Source of the DNA: an uncultured Pirellula sp.
GTDB lineage: Bacteria > Planctomycetota > Planctomycetia > Pirellulales > Pirellulaceae
Direction of reading: 5' to 3'
Assembly (NCBI GenBank): GCA_903930765.1
Contig: CAIYZV010000255.1
Location: 1 to 52,836 of the forward strand
Length of the DNA: 52,836 bases
Shown: one piece after another, positions 17,801 through 27,309 of the stretch
How positions within the stretch are numbered: the stretch's first letter is position 1
Layout of the letters: every line of letters begins with the position of its first letter
Made by a program: the position numbers and the translations under genes
Notes under the pieces: model-generated
Seen by the model: only the letters and a program-made list of their open reading frames with translations
What the model was told of the DNA's origin: nothing
The model's database searches: none

Positions 17801-20261
17801 TCGCATTCACCAGACGCAGCGTGGCTTTGGATCGGTCGCCGTCCGACCACTCCAACAGATCCTGCGACTGCTTGCGTTCATCGGCTCGTGGCCATCGGGA
17901 TTGAACGATCATGAATGCGTGTTCGACAATTTGCTCCCAAGGCAATCCGCTTTCCGCCAACTGCTTTGCCAAGGCGTCCGCCTTCGCGTAAGGGATTTCA
18001 TTTCCTAATTCATAGGCCACACGCTGTGCCGGCCAGCGATCCAACTCGTCCGTCGTGGGTGATTGCTTGCCCGTCGCAGATGGCTGATAAACTACCGATG
18101 GCTGTGCCAACGCAGTCCTGTCGATCGCCGTGGCATAATTCGGTCCATAGTACTTGACCAAGGTCGCCAATTCGTTGGTTGCTGCCGCTCGCTTCAGGTC
18201 TCCTGAATAGGTCGCGAACAACTGACTGTTGCGTCGTTGCTTGACGAGCGTTGCCGCGTCCAGCATAAGATAATCCGCGCCACCGAACGACGCTTCCGTT
18301 ACGGATGCCGGAGCCGACATGGCCATCCAATAGACTAAACGCCTCAAACCAACCGAATCCCGTTGGAGCTTGGAACCTAAGAATTGCAACAGATCCCGGC
18401 GTTCATCGGCTCCTTCTTCATCCGTCAAACCGAGGGGAGGGACTAAGGGTTGGCCGAACGACTGAGTCCAAACCAAATCGACTAGAGATTGCCTAGCGCT
18501 AACAGCCCCTTCAAACCACTCGCCCAACGCCACTCGACGATCTTGCTTGCTGATCACTCGCTTGCCATCCGGAAATAAAGGCGCGACAATCGCCAACCGA
18601 TCTTCTGCATCGGCCAAGAAAAAATCGGGTTTGGCAGCGCCAGCGACGGTCGACCAAACCGCAGCCAACCCCGCGAAGAGACCAGATTCACGGCCCCCGT
18701 CAAATCGAGAGAGGTTCTTCGACCACTCGGCGCGATCGCTGAGACTTTTTGAGTCCTCGGTATGACAATGACTGCACGCAGCAGTAGACTTGCCCGCCAT
18801 CTTGAAACTTTGCATAGCGAGAGTCTCAAGGGACCCCAGCTGATTCCGGTTCAGTCCAACCGCCTTGTGGGAACCAGAATCCAGAATTAGCTGCTCACTA
18901 ACTTTCCATGACTCCAGCCAATGCTTGACCCAATATGCCTCTGGGTGTGTAGAAATCTCTTCGGGATCCGCCGTTACCATCGAGCGTTCGATACCACCGA
19001 TAGGCTCATTGCGATGGATCGATTGTCGCAACCAAGAAACGAACGCTTGACGGCCTGAATCCGCGGTCGACTTGCCGCTCACTCCAACGTAATAACCCGC
19101 GAGAACATCAGCCCAGTGCTGATCAAATTCTTCGCTGGCTATCCACTTGTTGGCGAGTTGTTCAATTGCGTCTCGCGTGCTCTTCGCACTTTTGCGAACG
19201 GACTCTCTCTCTGCTGAGGTCGGAGTTCGTCCGATCACAATTCTCCCTATTCGATCTTCAAGCTGTTCTCGTTCGGTGAGGACTTTCGTCTCAATATCCA
19301 ATCGTTTCCATAAATGCTGGAACTGATCGTCAATAACGCCGATCGTCTCCGTATCTTCAGTCGCCCCTAGCGTGAACGGCTTTGCCCCAGCCGCCTTCGA
19401 TGCAATCTCGGTGCTCGAGGCTCCCTCCTTTGATTCAACCTCTGTCTTGGGTTCTCTGTTAAGATCCCTTGCGACAACAACCCCTTCAGACCCATCGCTG
19501 TCCAATTTGGCATCTGGAATTTGCACACGATCGCGAGCATCTTTTTGGCCGAGTGGGCGATTGCTGGCCCCGCCAGCAACATTGCTTGGATCCACGCTCT
19601 TCCCGGCTACCCCTCGATCATTTCCTGGGATCGCGGCAACGGATCCACCATCGAGGACTGGCCCGTTCGCGACGATCGCTTCCGTAGGGATCGGTTCTGG
19701 GTTCGCCGTCGGTTGCCCCGACACAGATTCGTTGACAGATTCGTTGGCGACCTTACGCTCCTCAGAACGCTGCCACCAAGAAATCCCTAGCAGGGTGCCA
19801 ACTAATGATGCCGCCACAGCGAGAAACACCCATCGTCCTAAATCACCGCGTTCCTCGCTCGCTACTGCCGAGGGGGTTACCGCCGAGGTTGAGTTCCTCG
19901 GGCCACTCGAAACCGCCGCACTACGAACATGGGTCAACGGCGAGCCGGCGGTAACTTGGATCGGAGGTGCAACTACAAAGCTTGGAACTCGCTCAAACTG
20001 TTTCAGATCACGTTGGGCGGCTTGTGCAGCCATTTCCAATTCTTCCACGGTAAAGAAACCGTGGTCGGTATTGGAATCAACGTTATCGAACTCAACTCGA
20101 TCCGCGATCTTTTTGGCTTGCAAGCGGGAATCCTCAGGTCGATCCCCACGAAGCATTTCGAACAGCAACGCATCGAGCGACTGTTCCGCAGCCGGGTCAA
20201 TAGGTTGCAATGACAACTCGTTCTCGTTTTCGTCGGGTGTTGAGGATTTCATGGAACTCAT
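17787..20261 (-). CDS. Anti-sigma-like membrane protein fused to CxxCH (DUF1549-like) domain
   Basis: An 824-residue protein. The N-terminal 130 residues are polar and cytoplasmic. One transmembrane helix (WVFLAVAASLVGTLLGISW) lies near residues 140-158. A Pro/Ser/Asp-rich spacer runs to about 300. The exported part resembles DUF1549-type proteins, with helices EDRIGRIVIGRTPTSAER and FDQHWADVLAGYYVG, and one CSHCH motif near residue 495 that could bind a c-type haem. The start ATG overlaps the ECF sigma stop codon as ATGA, so the two are translationally coupled. Position, topology and coupling suggest that it anchors or regulates the sigma factor, with the exported domain as a possible sensor. 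That role is inferred. No canonical zinc anti-sigma motif is seen. Confidence 0.75.
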   Translation of the reverse strand: MSSMKSSTPDENENELSLQPIDPAAEQSLDALLFEMLRGDRPEDSRLQAKKIADRVEFDNVDSNTDHGFFTVEELEMAAQAAQRDLKQFERVPSFVVAPPIQVTAGSPLTHVRSAAVSSGPRNSTSAVTPSAVASEERGDLGRWVFLAVAASLVGTLLGISWWQRSEERKVANESVNESVSGQPTANPEPIPTEAIVANGPVLDGGSVAAIPGNDRGVAGKSVDPSNVAGGASNRPLGQKDARDRVQIPDAKLDSDGSEGVVVARDLNREPKTEVESKEGASSTEIASKAAGAKPFTLGATEDTETIGVIDDQFQHLWKRLDIETKVLTEREQLEDRIGRIVIGRTPTSAERESVRKSAKSTRDAIEQLANKWIASEEFDQHWADVLAGYYVGVSGKSTADSGRQAFVSWLRQSIHRNEPIGGIERSMVTADPEEISTHPEAYWVKHWLESWKVSEQLILDSGSHKAVGLNRNQLGSLETLAMQSFKMAGKSTAACSHCHTEDSKSLSDRAEWSKNLSRFDGGRESGLFAGLAAVWSTVAGAAKPDFFLADAEDRLAIVAPLFPDGKRVISKQDRRVALGEWFEGAVSARQSLVDLVWTQSFGQPLVPPLGLTDEEGADERRDLLQFLGSKLQRDSVGLRRLVYWMAMSAPASVTEASFGGADYLMLDAATLVKQRRNSQLFATYSGDLKRAAATNELATLVKYYGPNYATAIDRTALAQPSVVYQPSATGKQSPTTDELDRWPAQRVAYELGNEIPYAKADALAKQLAESGLPWEQIVEHAFMIVQSRWPRADERKQSQDLLEWSDGDRSKATLRLVNAINPY

Positions 20262-20830
20262 TTCGATTCGGGCGTATCTTCGTCTCGTATTTTGACGATC
20301 CGTTTTTCATCAAGACATAACTTCAATTGGGTTTTCGCGCGTTGCATTAAGTTTTTCGCACCATGCTCGGAGATACCCAGTTCCTCGGCGATTTTTTCTC
20401 GCGATGCATTCTCGGAGAACCTCAAGCGTAGCGACTGCTGCGCTCTTGGGGATAATCGGGAGAAACAATCCGTGAGCGCATCGGCAACCTCATTCCCTGA
20501 CGAATCCGCTCCAGCCCACCGGACCCAATGGCTGTCGAGAACCTCCATGTCGTCGGTCACTGCAATGCGATCCTCTCGACGCCGCAGCGTGACGAGCAAA
20601 TGGAACGCAACGCGGCGGAGGTAGGATGCGGTCGAAGCGTGGCTGAAATCCTGGAAAGGACGCCGCAACACTGCGACGAACGTTTCTTGAGTCAGATCAT
20701 CTGCCAAACTGGGATCGCAACCGATCGCGCGGAGGTACCTCCACACCCCGGCTTGATGCTCGGCGACTAGCACCGTTGCATCGAACCTATTTCCGTCAGC
20801 CTCTGGAGTGTTGGTCAATTCATCAAGCAC
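20258..20830 (-). CDS. ECF RNA polymerase sigma factor
   Basis: A 190-residue protein with the two-domain ECF layout. Region 2 contains VWRYLRAIGCDPSLADDLTQETF (residues 29-51) with the DDLTQETF core-binding motif. Region 4 contains LSPRAQQSLRLRF and the helix-turn-helix EKIAEELGISEHGAKNLMQRAK. ECF factors direct transcription of stress or envelope regulons and are usually held inactive by a membrane anti-sigma protein. The next gene overlaps it by four bases and encodes a membrane protein. The preceding DUF1501 gene ends one base before this start. The start is GTG at 20830, chosen because it fits the gap exactly. Confidence 0.93.
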   Translation of the reverse strand: MLDELTNTPEADGNRFDATVLVAEHQAGVWRYLRAIGCDPSLADDLTQETFVAVLRRPFQDFSHASTASYLRRVAFHLLVTLRRREDRIAVTDDMEVLDSHWVRWAGADSSGNEVADALTDCFSRLSPRAQQSLRLRFSENASREKIAEELGISEHGAKNLMQRAKTQLKLCLDEKRIVKIRDEDTPESK

Positions 20831-20831
20831 G

Positions 20832-22106
20832 CTACGCGAACAGATCCTTGATCAATTTACCGCTGTTAGCAATCTTCATCGGGCGACCATTCTTGCTCGT
20901 GAAGGTTGTTTCGAGGGAAATCCCGAGAGCGTGACATACCGAAGCCATCAAATCTTCCGACGAGTATGGCTCGCCGACAACTTCGGTACCATCTTCATTG
21001 GTCGCACCAACCGCTTGGCCACCCTTGATTCCGGCCCCACCGACCACGACGCTCCAAGCTCGTGCCCAGTGATCACGGCCTGCATCTGCATTGATTCGAG
21101 GCGTGCGGCTGAACTCACCCATCCAAATGATGCAGGTATCTTCGAGCAAGCCCCTGTCGGAAAGGTCGGATGTCAGCGCAGCCATGGCCTTGTCCAATAC
21201 AGGCAATCGATCGTTCTGAAGCGTACGGAAGATGTTTTGGTGATTGTCCCAACCACCTAGATCAACCTCGACGAACGGCACGCCAGCTTCCACCAAGCGG
21301 CGAGCCAACAAGCAACCTTGGCCGAAGCCATTCTTGCCATACATCTCTTTCATCGCCTCTGTCTCTTTATCGACTTGGAACGCTTCCATTTGCTTGCTCG
21401 TGAGCAAATCAAACGTCTTGCCGAGAACCTTTCGGTGATCTTCGAGCACGCTTCCTCGCTTCTGAGCGATGAACGAGTTCTCGATCGTTTCGAGAGCAAC
21501 CCGGCGTTGCATCAATCGATCGTTGTCGACGCTCATTTCCAAATTGCGAACACGTCCATTGCTGGTGACGTTGAACGGCGCCCATGCCATCCCCAAGAAC
21601 CCTGGACCTTCGCTGGCTCCCCCGACCGAAACGAAGGGAGGGATTTCCAATTCGGGTCGTTGCGAAATCACTTCGTGTGAAATCACTGAGCCATAGCTCG
21701 GATAATCGACGTTCGCATCGGGAACATAGCCCGTGTGCATGTAGTAGCGACCGCGATTGTGATCGGCTTCGCGAGTGCTCATCGATCGAACGATCGCCAT
21801 ATGGTGCATTTGCTGCGCCATCATCGGCATATGCTCACTGATGAGAACATCTCCAGACGTACTGATCTGCTTGAACTCGCCACCGTTATCGGTTCCCGGC
21901 TTCAAATCCCAGATATCCATGCTCGAAGGGCCGCCACCCATCCACAACAGAATGCAGGACTTGCGGCTCTTCTTCAACTCGTCGGCATGCACGCGGAGCG
22001 AGTGACCGAACGACAAGGAAGCTCCCATCATCGCCCCAGCCCCTGCCGCGTGAGACATGAAGTGCCGTCGTGTCATTCCACTGGGTGTTACATATCGATT
22101 CCACAT
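20832..22106 (-). CDS. DUF1501 protein with twin-arginine signal
   Basis: A 424-residue DUF1501 protein. The N-terminus TRRHFMSHAAGAGAMMGASL is a twin-arginine signal, so export of a folded protein is expected. Family features include ILLWMGGGPSSMDIWDLKPG (residues 49-68), ADHNRGRYYMHTGY and the C-terminal IWMGEFSRTPRIN...GRDHW motif, which resembles the metal site of the alkaline-phosphatase/sulfatase fold. In planctomycetes DUF1501 genes almost always neighbour DUF1549/DUF1553 genes, as here. The biochemical function is unknown. It follows the DUF1549 gene by 122 bases and precedes the ECF gene by one base. Confidence 0.92.
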   Translation of the reverse strand: MWNRYVTPSGMTRRHFMSHAAGAGAMMGASLSFGHSLRVHADELKKSRKSCILLWMGGGPSSMDIWDLKPGTDNGGEFKQISTSGDVLISEHMPMMAQQMHHMAIVRSMSTREADHNRGRYYMHTGYVPDANVDYPSYGSVISHEVISQRPELEIPPFVSVGGASEGPGFLGMAWAPFNVTSNGRVRNLEMSVDNDRLMQRRVALETIENSFIAQKRGSVLEDHRKVLGKTFDLLTSKQMEAFQVDKETEAMKEMYGKNGFGQGCLLARRLVEAGVPFVEVDLGGWDNHQNIFRTLQNDRLPVLDKAMAALTSDLSDRGLLEDTCIIWMGEFSRTPRINADAGRDHWARAWSVVVGGAGIKGGQAVGATNEDGTEVVGEPYSSEDLMASVCHALGISLETTFTSKNGRPMKIANSGKLIKDLFA

Positions 22107-22228
22107 AGTTCAATCTCGCTTGATCTGCCAAAAACGGCCGCCTAAAAAAACCTTGAATCAAAGGATCGCCAATGCACACCCGATGTCCACCTACAAGGTG
22201 CACGCAGGACACGTCACGGCGAGTACTG

Positions 22229-23989
22229 TTAGTGATTGAAAATAAACTCGTTGCTGTTCAAGATCGCCCACCACATGTCTTGCAACATGCCGCCGACCTC
22301 ACCCTTCCTCGCTGCCAATATCTGAGTTGCTACCGTCAACTCCTCAGGCTTGGGCTTGCGCCCTAGCCCCGCGATGAACAGATACTGGACCTTATCCTGC
22401 GGAGCGGCCCGATTCTGACTCAGTTGATGCAACCAAGTACCTGGTTCGAGCGATATCGCCTCTCGAATCAACTCCCCATTGAACATCATCAAGCTCTGCG
22501 GAATCGAGCCGTTGAACGTCGTCGTTTCATCCCCCTCGTCCGTACCGAAGGCGACGATAAACTGACGCATCCAATCCTCGCGCCGACGTTGTTGCTCCTC
22601 CAAATTTCCCTTTCGATTGGCTTGTGTCGCAACGGCCAACGAGGTGTACAACTGCTCCGCAGACATTTGTCGCGTGTAGAAATGAGAGAACTTCGGCAAC
22701 TCCCCAACACTCGGATCGTCGCTCTCGTTCTCCTTGCCAATCTTCGATGTCAACTGATACGGCTTGGACATAGCAATCCATACCATCAACTGCTTCAAGT
22801 CGTAGCTCGAGTTCCTAAAATCCTTTGCCAATTGCTCGAATAGCTCAATGTGCGATACTGGGCTGTGCGGCCCTAAATCGTCGATCGGCTTTGTAAAGCC
22901 ATACCCCAAGAAGTGGGACCAAACTCGGTTCACGATCGCCTTATCCAGGAAGTCGCTCTCCATCATCATCTTTCCGAGCTCTTCCCGACGGTTTACTTCG
23001 CTCACGTACCCGCTCTTGCCGATCGCAGTTCCATCGATAAAAACAGGATAAGCAACCTTGGTCACACCATTTCGCAACTGGTAGTAGATCTCCGCCTTAT
23101 CAGGATGCGACCCTTCACCCGCAAAGTCTTCGTTTACCAATTCCACGAAGTTGATATCGTTGGTCCCCTTGGTGTACCGACGCAGTGCGCGCGATTGGCG
23201 GAAGAACGCGTTGAACTCCCAGAACTTCTGTTGCTTCCACTGATTGAATGGATGGTTGTGACATTGAGTGCATTGGACCTGGAGGCCTAAGAAAATCTTT
23301 GAGACCGCAGCCGTCGCTTGAACGCCATTCTCTTCGTTCACCTTCATCGCTAAGAAATTGGCCGCACCGTTGAAACCTTCTGTCCCGGGTTTGGTAGTCC
23401 CTGTGGCGGTGACCAACTCGTACACCATTGTGTTGTAAGGCTTGTTGTTCGCGAACGAATCTCGCAGATACTTGTTCATCCCTTGGCGATCTATCAACGA
23501 CCGCTCTTCCATCCCACCGTTGCGACCGATCAAGGTATTGGTCCAGATCGTCGACCAATGGGCTGCATACTCCTCCGTGTACTGGTCGTCGTTGAGGAGT
23601 TTGTTCACCAGCGTGTACCGTTTGTCCGGCGACTTGTCCTTCGCGAACTCGGAGAACTCCTCAAAGCTAGGGATGCGTCCGATCAAATCCAAATAGACCC
23701 GGCGGCACCACTTGATCTCATCCTCCACCGCCGATGGCTTGATCTTGGCATCCGCCCAAGCCGACTCCATCGCCTTGTCGATCTTCTCGACCTGTGGCGG
23801 AAGCACCGCCCGCTTGCTCGCGCGACCAGCGGGAGCCGAAGCCCCTTCCGTCGCTTGGAAGGCGCACACGGCCGACGCCAGCCCCAACCAACCCAAAACT
23901 GCCGCACCCAAAACCACTCGGATCGTTCGGGCGAACATGGTTCGTTGCATACGATGAATCGATCGCATGAAGAGCTGAATCGATCGCAT
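22229..23989 (-). CDS. DUF1549/DUF1553 exported protein with CxxCH motif
   Basis: A 586-residue protein with an N-terminal signal peptide (VVLGAAVLGWLGLASAVCAF). The DUF1549 part covers about residues 65-260, with EDEIKWCRRVYLDLIGRIPS and the haem-type motif CTQCHNHPF. The DUF1553 part covers about 330-570, with VNRVWSHFLGYGF and the late PQSLMMFNG region. These planctomycete families are exported and of unknown enzymatic role. They often accompany DUF1501 proteins and are proposed to act in polysaccharide processing. AGGGAAG six bases before ATG 23989 supports this start. The first 21 bases of the gene are tandemly duplicated, so the N-terminus repeats MRSI. It is the first gene of the sigma-factor cluster. 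Confidence 0.92.
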   Translation of the reverse strand: MRSIQLFMRSIHRMQRTMFARTIRVVLGAAVLGWLGLASAVCAFQATEGASAPAGRASKRAVLPPQVEKIDKAMESAWADAKIKPSAVEDEIKWCRRVYLDLIGRIPSFEEFSEFAKDKSPDKRYTLVNKLLNDDQYTEEYAAHWSTIWTNTLIGRNGGMEERSLIDRQGMNKYLRDSFANNKPYNTMVYELVTATGTTKPGTEGFNGAANFLAMKVNEENGVQATAAVSKIFLGLQVQCTQCHNHPFNQWKQQKFWEFNAFFRQSRALRRYTKGTNDINFVELVNEDFAGEGSHPDKAEIYYQLRNGVTKVAYPVFIDGTAIGKSGYVSEVNRREELGKMMMESDFLDKAIVNRVWSHFLGYGFTKPIDDLGPHSPVSHIELFEQLAKDFRNSSYDLKQLMVWIAMSKPYQLTSKIGKENESDDPSVGELPKFSHFYTRQMSAEQLYTSLAVATQANRKGNLEEQQRRREDWMRQFIVAFGTDEGDETTTFNGSIPQSLMMFNGELIREAISLEPGTWLHQLSQNRAAPQDKVQYLFIAGLGRKPKPEELTVATQILAARKGEVGGMLQDMWWAILNSNEFIFNH

Positions 23990-23996
23990 GAAAAGC
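23955..23996. repeat. 21-bp tandem duplication at a start codon
   Basis: Two adjacent 21-bp units beginning TGAATCGATCGCATGAA differ at one base. They contain the start ATG of the DUF1549 gene and the in-frame ATG seven codons later. Confidence 0.9.
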
Positions 23997-24145
23997 TTCC
24001 CTGACTGAAAAAAACATGAAAGACCGATAGGAGGTGGCGGATGTCCACATCTTTAGAGGACACCAATCAATAATTGTACTCAACTCCTTGAGACGCCGCT
24101 GACAAGTTTTCGAAGAGAAGGCATGCCGATTCGAAATTTCTTAAG

Positions 24146-24940
24146 TCAAGGTTCTACAAACGGTTCCGAAGGCCCAGGAGGGGGCACCGTTTCACGGGTG
24201 AGATTCTCCAACGCCTTGCGAAGTGGGCAATCCTCCATCAACGGTTTTCCAGCCCGATAGCGATCGAGCAAAAAGCGGGATTTTGCGGCCAATTCGCGAC
24301 GAACCTCGCGACGAGCACCACGTTGGCGAGGGATTTTCATGCCATCGTAAGCAGTCGTCTGATGCCGCATCCAAGCGATCACCGCGGACTCGGCTCGCTG
24401 CTCCACCGGTATCCGCTGCGTTCGGGCCACGGTCCCGCTCCCGACCGGTGTCGCATGTGCGGCGATTGCCGTCGCCATTCGTTTTTCGAGCCCGGCATAG
24501 GAAGGTGCGAACTTCAGGAATCTCGCTACTTCGGCCTCAAACTCGAGCACATAGTCACTCTGCTGTTCCGCACGACGCTCGGCCGCCTTTTCGAGTTTGA
24601 CCGCATAGCTAACCTTGGAACGCTCTTCGTCAATCTCACGCTTGACGGCAGAAATCACCTCCGATGGGGCCCACAAACCCTTGGAAAAAAGCTTGCGCCC
24701 AACTTTCTCTTGCACCAACCAGTGCTCCGCCCGAGCCTTCACCCGGCGAGTCCACATGGGATCCCCCGGAGGCAACAACACCCAACCGGCCGGAACGTCG
24801 ATAATCTTGCCCGACGCCCCCCGCACCGTTCGTTCCGATGGCCCCGGTTGATACACGTTGCTCGGGGGCGCTTTTTTGCTCGGGGAAGCTTTTACGATAG
24901 GGGGAGCTTTTGCGGAGGCCGAAACTGCTTTTCGAGTCAT
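24146..24940 (-). CDS. DUF2293 domain protein
   Basis: A 264-residue protein from the ATG at 24940. A GTG at 24976 would add 12 residues and fits less well. Near residues 40-60 is DVPAGWVLLPPGDPMWTRRVK, typical of DUF2293 proteins. The C-terminal half carries AVIAWMRHQTTAYDGMKIPRQ and GARREVRRELAAKSRFLLDRYR, the conserved core of the domain. The protein is basic and lacks a signal peptide, so it is probably cytoplasmic. The function of DUF2293 is unknown. It is isolated, with 156 bases upstream of the DUF1549 start and 218 bases downstream of the Gfo/Idh gene stop. Confidence 0.82.
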   Translation of the reverse strand: MTRKAVSASAKAPPIVKASPSKKAPPSNVYQPGPSERTVRGASGKIIDVPAGWVLLPPGDPMWTRRVKARAEHWLVQEKVGRKLFSKGLWAPSEVISAVKREIDEERSKVSYAVKLEKAAERRAEQQSDYVLEFEAEVARFLKFAPSYAGLEKRMATAIAAHATPVGSGTVARTQRIPVEQRAESAVIAWMRHQTTAYDGMKIPRQRGARREVRRELAAKSRFLLDRYRAGKPLMEDCPLRKALENLTRETVPPPGPSEPFVEP

Positions 24941-25087
24941 ACAATCCCATCCACTAAATCCAGCGGGAAAATCCACCGGGCACGCGTTGAACCACGCCTC
25001 ACATTACCGAACCGTCACATTGCTGGAACACCCCATCGCGGCGGACGATACGTTCCTGCAGACGCCATCAACCGAACGTGACACCAT

Positions 25088-25113
25088 CCACCCATGCAGG
25101 CCACCCATGCAGG
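25088..25113. repeat. 13-bp tandem duplication
   Basis: CCACCCATGCAGG occurs twice in perfect tandem, 45 bases beyond the stop of the Gfo/Idh/MocA gene. Confidence 0.9.
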
Positions 25114-25158
25114 CCATACTTGCAGGAGGAACAGTGCCGCTGGAATCCTGTGTCGGCC

Positions 25159-26283
25159 TTAGTTGCCAATACCCTTCAATCGCTCCGCAGCGATGGCTTT
25201 TGATTCGGCCATAACGTCTTTGACGAGAACAGGGACGCCCCCTCCGTCAGACGACTTTTGTGCCGCTTGGATAAAAGCCATGATCTCGACCGATTCTTCC
25301 GGCGACACCGGAGACACACCGCCAGCAAAAAACTCGGCAACCCGCCGCACTAACGGTTCGTAACCTTCGTACTTGGCGTCGTTCTCGATGAAATCGGCAC
25401 CGAAAACGGTCAGCCCGTATCCAGCCGATCCGTTCCGGATCCCCCGGAAAACGCCGATGCGCCCCCCCTCCCAATTCCCAACCACCACATCGGTACCTTC
25501 CGATTTGGTTCGCGTGACCTGCTCGCACCCCGTCCCCATCGCCGTGTAAAGCGCCTCCACGCCGTGAATTCCATACCATGACAAATCGACATGATGAGCC
25601 TCCAAAGCGCACGGACTCCATGCGTGCGCACCGAGGATCTTCCGGTCCACTCGCTCGCGGTAGCGGTAGATGGTCGGTGTAAATCGCAAGCTCGACGAGG
25701 TGAACCACGGTGTTTTGGTCTTTGCACCCAACTCTGCAATCGCAATGGCATCCGCCAGATCTGCTGCCAGCGGTTTGTCGATGAAAAGCCGCTTCCCCGA
25801 GGCCAAAACGGGGGCAGCTTGACGAAGGTGCGTCCGACCATCGAGGCTATGCAAGATCACCGCATCAACCTTGGGTAGCAACGCTTCGACACTTCCTACC
25901 ATCTCAACACCGGAAGCCTTCAGCTCTTGGGTGTACCCTTCGACCCGGTCAGCACTCGATGGAATATCTGGGCTTCCTCCCGGAAACGCCGCCACAACTT
26001 GCAACCTGGAAACCGGGCTACCAGCTACCGCCTCCCGAATAATCTTGGCAAAGGCGCCGGCGTGCGATGTGTCCAAACCAATCAATCCGACCCGGATTTT
26101 TTCCCCCTCAGACAATTTCTCAATCTCCTCAGCTGCGACCATCATCGGCGTACCCACCACCAAAATCCCAATCGACAATAGGCAACCACGAACCAAACGC
26201 GCGAGGAAGCGACTCCCCGTAGGCCCAAATGGTTCGGTAAAACATTCGCTACGAAACCTCAACTCAACAGGGATTTGCAACAT
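25159..26283 (-). CDS. Gfo/Idh/MocA family oxidoreductase, exported type
   Basis: From the ATG at 26283 the protein has 374 residues. A hydrophobic segment (LLSIGILVVGTPMMVAA) near residues 33-50 suggests export. The Rossmann motif is IRVGLIGLDTSHAGAF (about residues 63-78), followed by LFIDKPLA, the equivalent of the E-K-P motif with Asp for Glu, and HHVDLSWYGIHGVEAL in the C-terminal domain. Members are NAD(P)-dependent sugar or inositol oxidoreductases or glycosidases. AAAGG seven bases before this ATG decides the start. The open frame extends upstream to 26439, but that stretch is a repeat-derived low-complexity sequence. Substrate unknown. Confidence 0.86.
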   Translation of the reverse strand: MLQIPVELRFRSECFTEPFGPTGSRFLARLVRGCLLSIGILVVGTPMMVAAEEIEKLSEGEKIRVGLIGLDTSHAGAFAKIIREAVAGSPVSRLQVVAAFPGGSPDIPSSADRVEGYTQELKASGVEMVGSVEALLPKVDAVILHSLDGRTHLRQAAPVLASGKRLFIDKPLAADLADAIAIAELGAKTKTPWFTSSSLRFTPTIYRYRERVDRKILGAHAWSPCALEAHHVDLSWYGIHGVEALYTAMGTGCEQVTRTKSEGTDVVVGNWEGGRIGVFRGIRNGSAGYGLTVFGADFIENDAKYEGYEPLVRRVAEFFAGGVSPVSPEESVEIMAFIQAAQKSSDGGGVPVLVKDVMAESKAIAAERLKGIGN

Positions 26284-26736
26284 GTCATGACCTTTCAACG
26301 GAACCCTTGCCGCTACCAAGCGAGCGTGGGCAATCAGCCAATGTTTAGGGAAGTACGGTGTAGGGAAGAACGGTGTAGGTAAGAACGCCAAGAGCCTTCG
26401 CTCGAACATGCCCCTTGCAAAGAACGGGGAGCTGCACAATATATCGCGAGAACCGCCAAGCAGTCACATGCCCGCAGGATCCTCCTCGATGAGGCCGAAC
26501 GAATTCCGGCCCCCAAAACCGCGAATGCGGCAGCTAAAGGAAGATAAGTCGCCGTTAGGCACACAATCGGTCCGAATAGGTGGGATCGGCCAGTTGCAAG
26601 GATCAGCAGGATTGGAGTTGCGTTGTGGGGAAAAGTCGTTACCATTCCGTGCTTCGAAGACTGTAGTTGGCCGAGTCGAGCGTGTAGTGAACGGCCTTGA
26701 GCATTGGTTGTCTGTTGTTTGTGAGTTGTTCTCTTC
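26284..26736. other. Divergent spacer between Gfo/Idh gene and rpsO
   Basis: No gene is supported. The spacer must hold promoters for the minus-strand oxidoreductase and for rpsO. It contains the 15-bp repeat array at 26346-26390. Confidence 0.5.
26346..26390. repeat. Three imperfect 15-bp tandem repeats
   Basis: Units TAGGGAAGTACGGTG, TAGGGAAGAACGGTG and TAGGTAAGAACGCCA lie head to tail, 63 bases upstream of the Gfo/Idh start, within its likely leader or promoter. Confidence 0.85.
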
Positions 26737-27006
26737 ATGACCGTTACGAAAGAGCGTAAGCAAGAAATCGTTAAAGAGTTTAGTAAGCACGAGAATGACA
26801 GCGGATCTGCTGACGTTCAAATCGCAATGCTCACTGAACGCATCAATAGCATGACCGGGCACATGCGGTCTGCGGTTCGAGATTATTCGAGCCGCCGAGG
26901 TCTGTTGAAGATGGTCAGCAAGCGGCGAAGTTTGTTGGACTACGTGCGAAAGCATGAGCCTCAGCGTTATCTCGAGCTGATCACGAAATTGAATATTCGT
27001 AAGTAG
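26737..27006 (+). CDS. rpsO: 30S ribosomal protein S15
   Basis: An 89-residue protein, the standard length for S15. It binds the central domain of 16S rRNA early in 30S assembly. Conserved elements are QIAMLTERINSMTGHM (rRNA-contact helix), the SSRRGLLKMVSKRRSLLDYV stretch and the terminal RYLELITKLNIRK. In many bacteria rpsO precedes pnp, and the same order is kept here, although separated by 758 bases and a possible hairpin terminator. S15 commonly represses its own translation through a leader structure. No such structure could be confirmed by eye. Confidence 0.98.
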   Translation: MTVTKERKQEIVKEFSKHENDSGSADVQIAMLTERINSMTGHMRSAVRDYSSRRGLLKMVSKRRSLLDYVRKHEPQRYLELITKLNIRK

Positions 27007-27022
27007 CTCAATTGGCTTCGAC

Positions 27023-27052
27023 GGGCTGGTGTTTAGGTTCCAGCCCTGTTTT
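27023..27052 (+). terminator. Possible terminator or attenuator after rpsO
   Basis: GGGCTGG and CCAGCCC form a perfect seven-pair stem with a ten-base loop, followed by TGTTTTGTTG. The run of T is interrupted, so termination may be partial. Confidence 0.55.
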
Positions 27053-27309
27053 GTTGCTGACTGAATCCGATCCTGGAATATTTGGTAGTTGTTGGATTCG
27101 GTGGCAGATGCGAACGTTGACTCGGAAATCGGCAGCGTGCAATGGCATGCGCCCTGAACGAGCTTGGCCGTTGGGGGGACCCGATGGCTTCCTTCGGTTT
27201 TGGTGTTATGATCCAGTTTTGGCGTTGGGATCAGCTTCGCTCACCACAAACGTTTTGGGGTTGAGGCGTCCTACACGCGGTGAGCAGGTACGAGCCTAGC
27301 CCGTGATTT

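Noticed and set aside
26284-26439. N-terminal extension of the Gfo/Idh/MocA gene
   Set aside because: The extension is derived from 15-bp repeats, and the ATG at 26283 has an excellent ribosome site.
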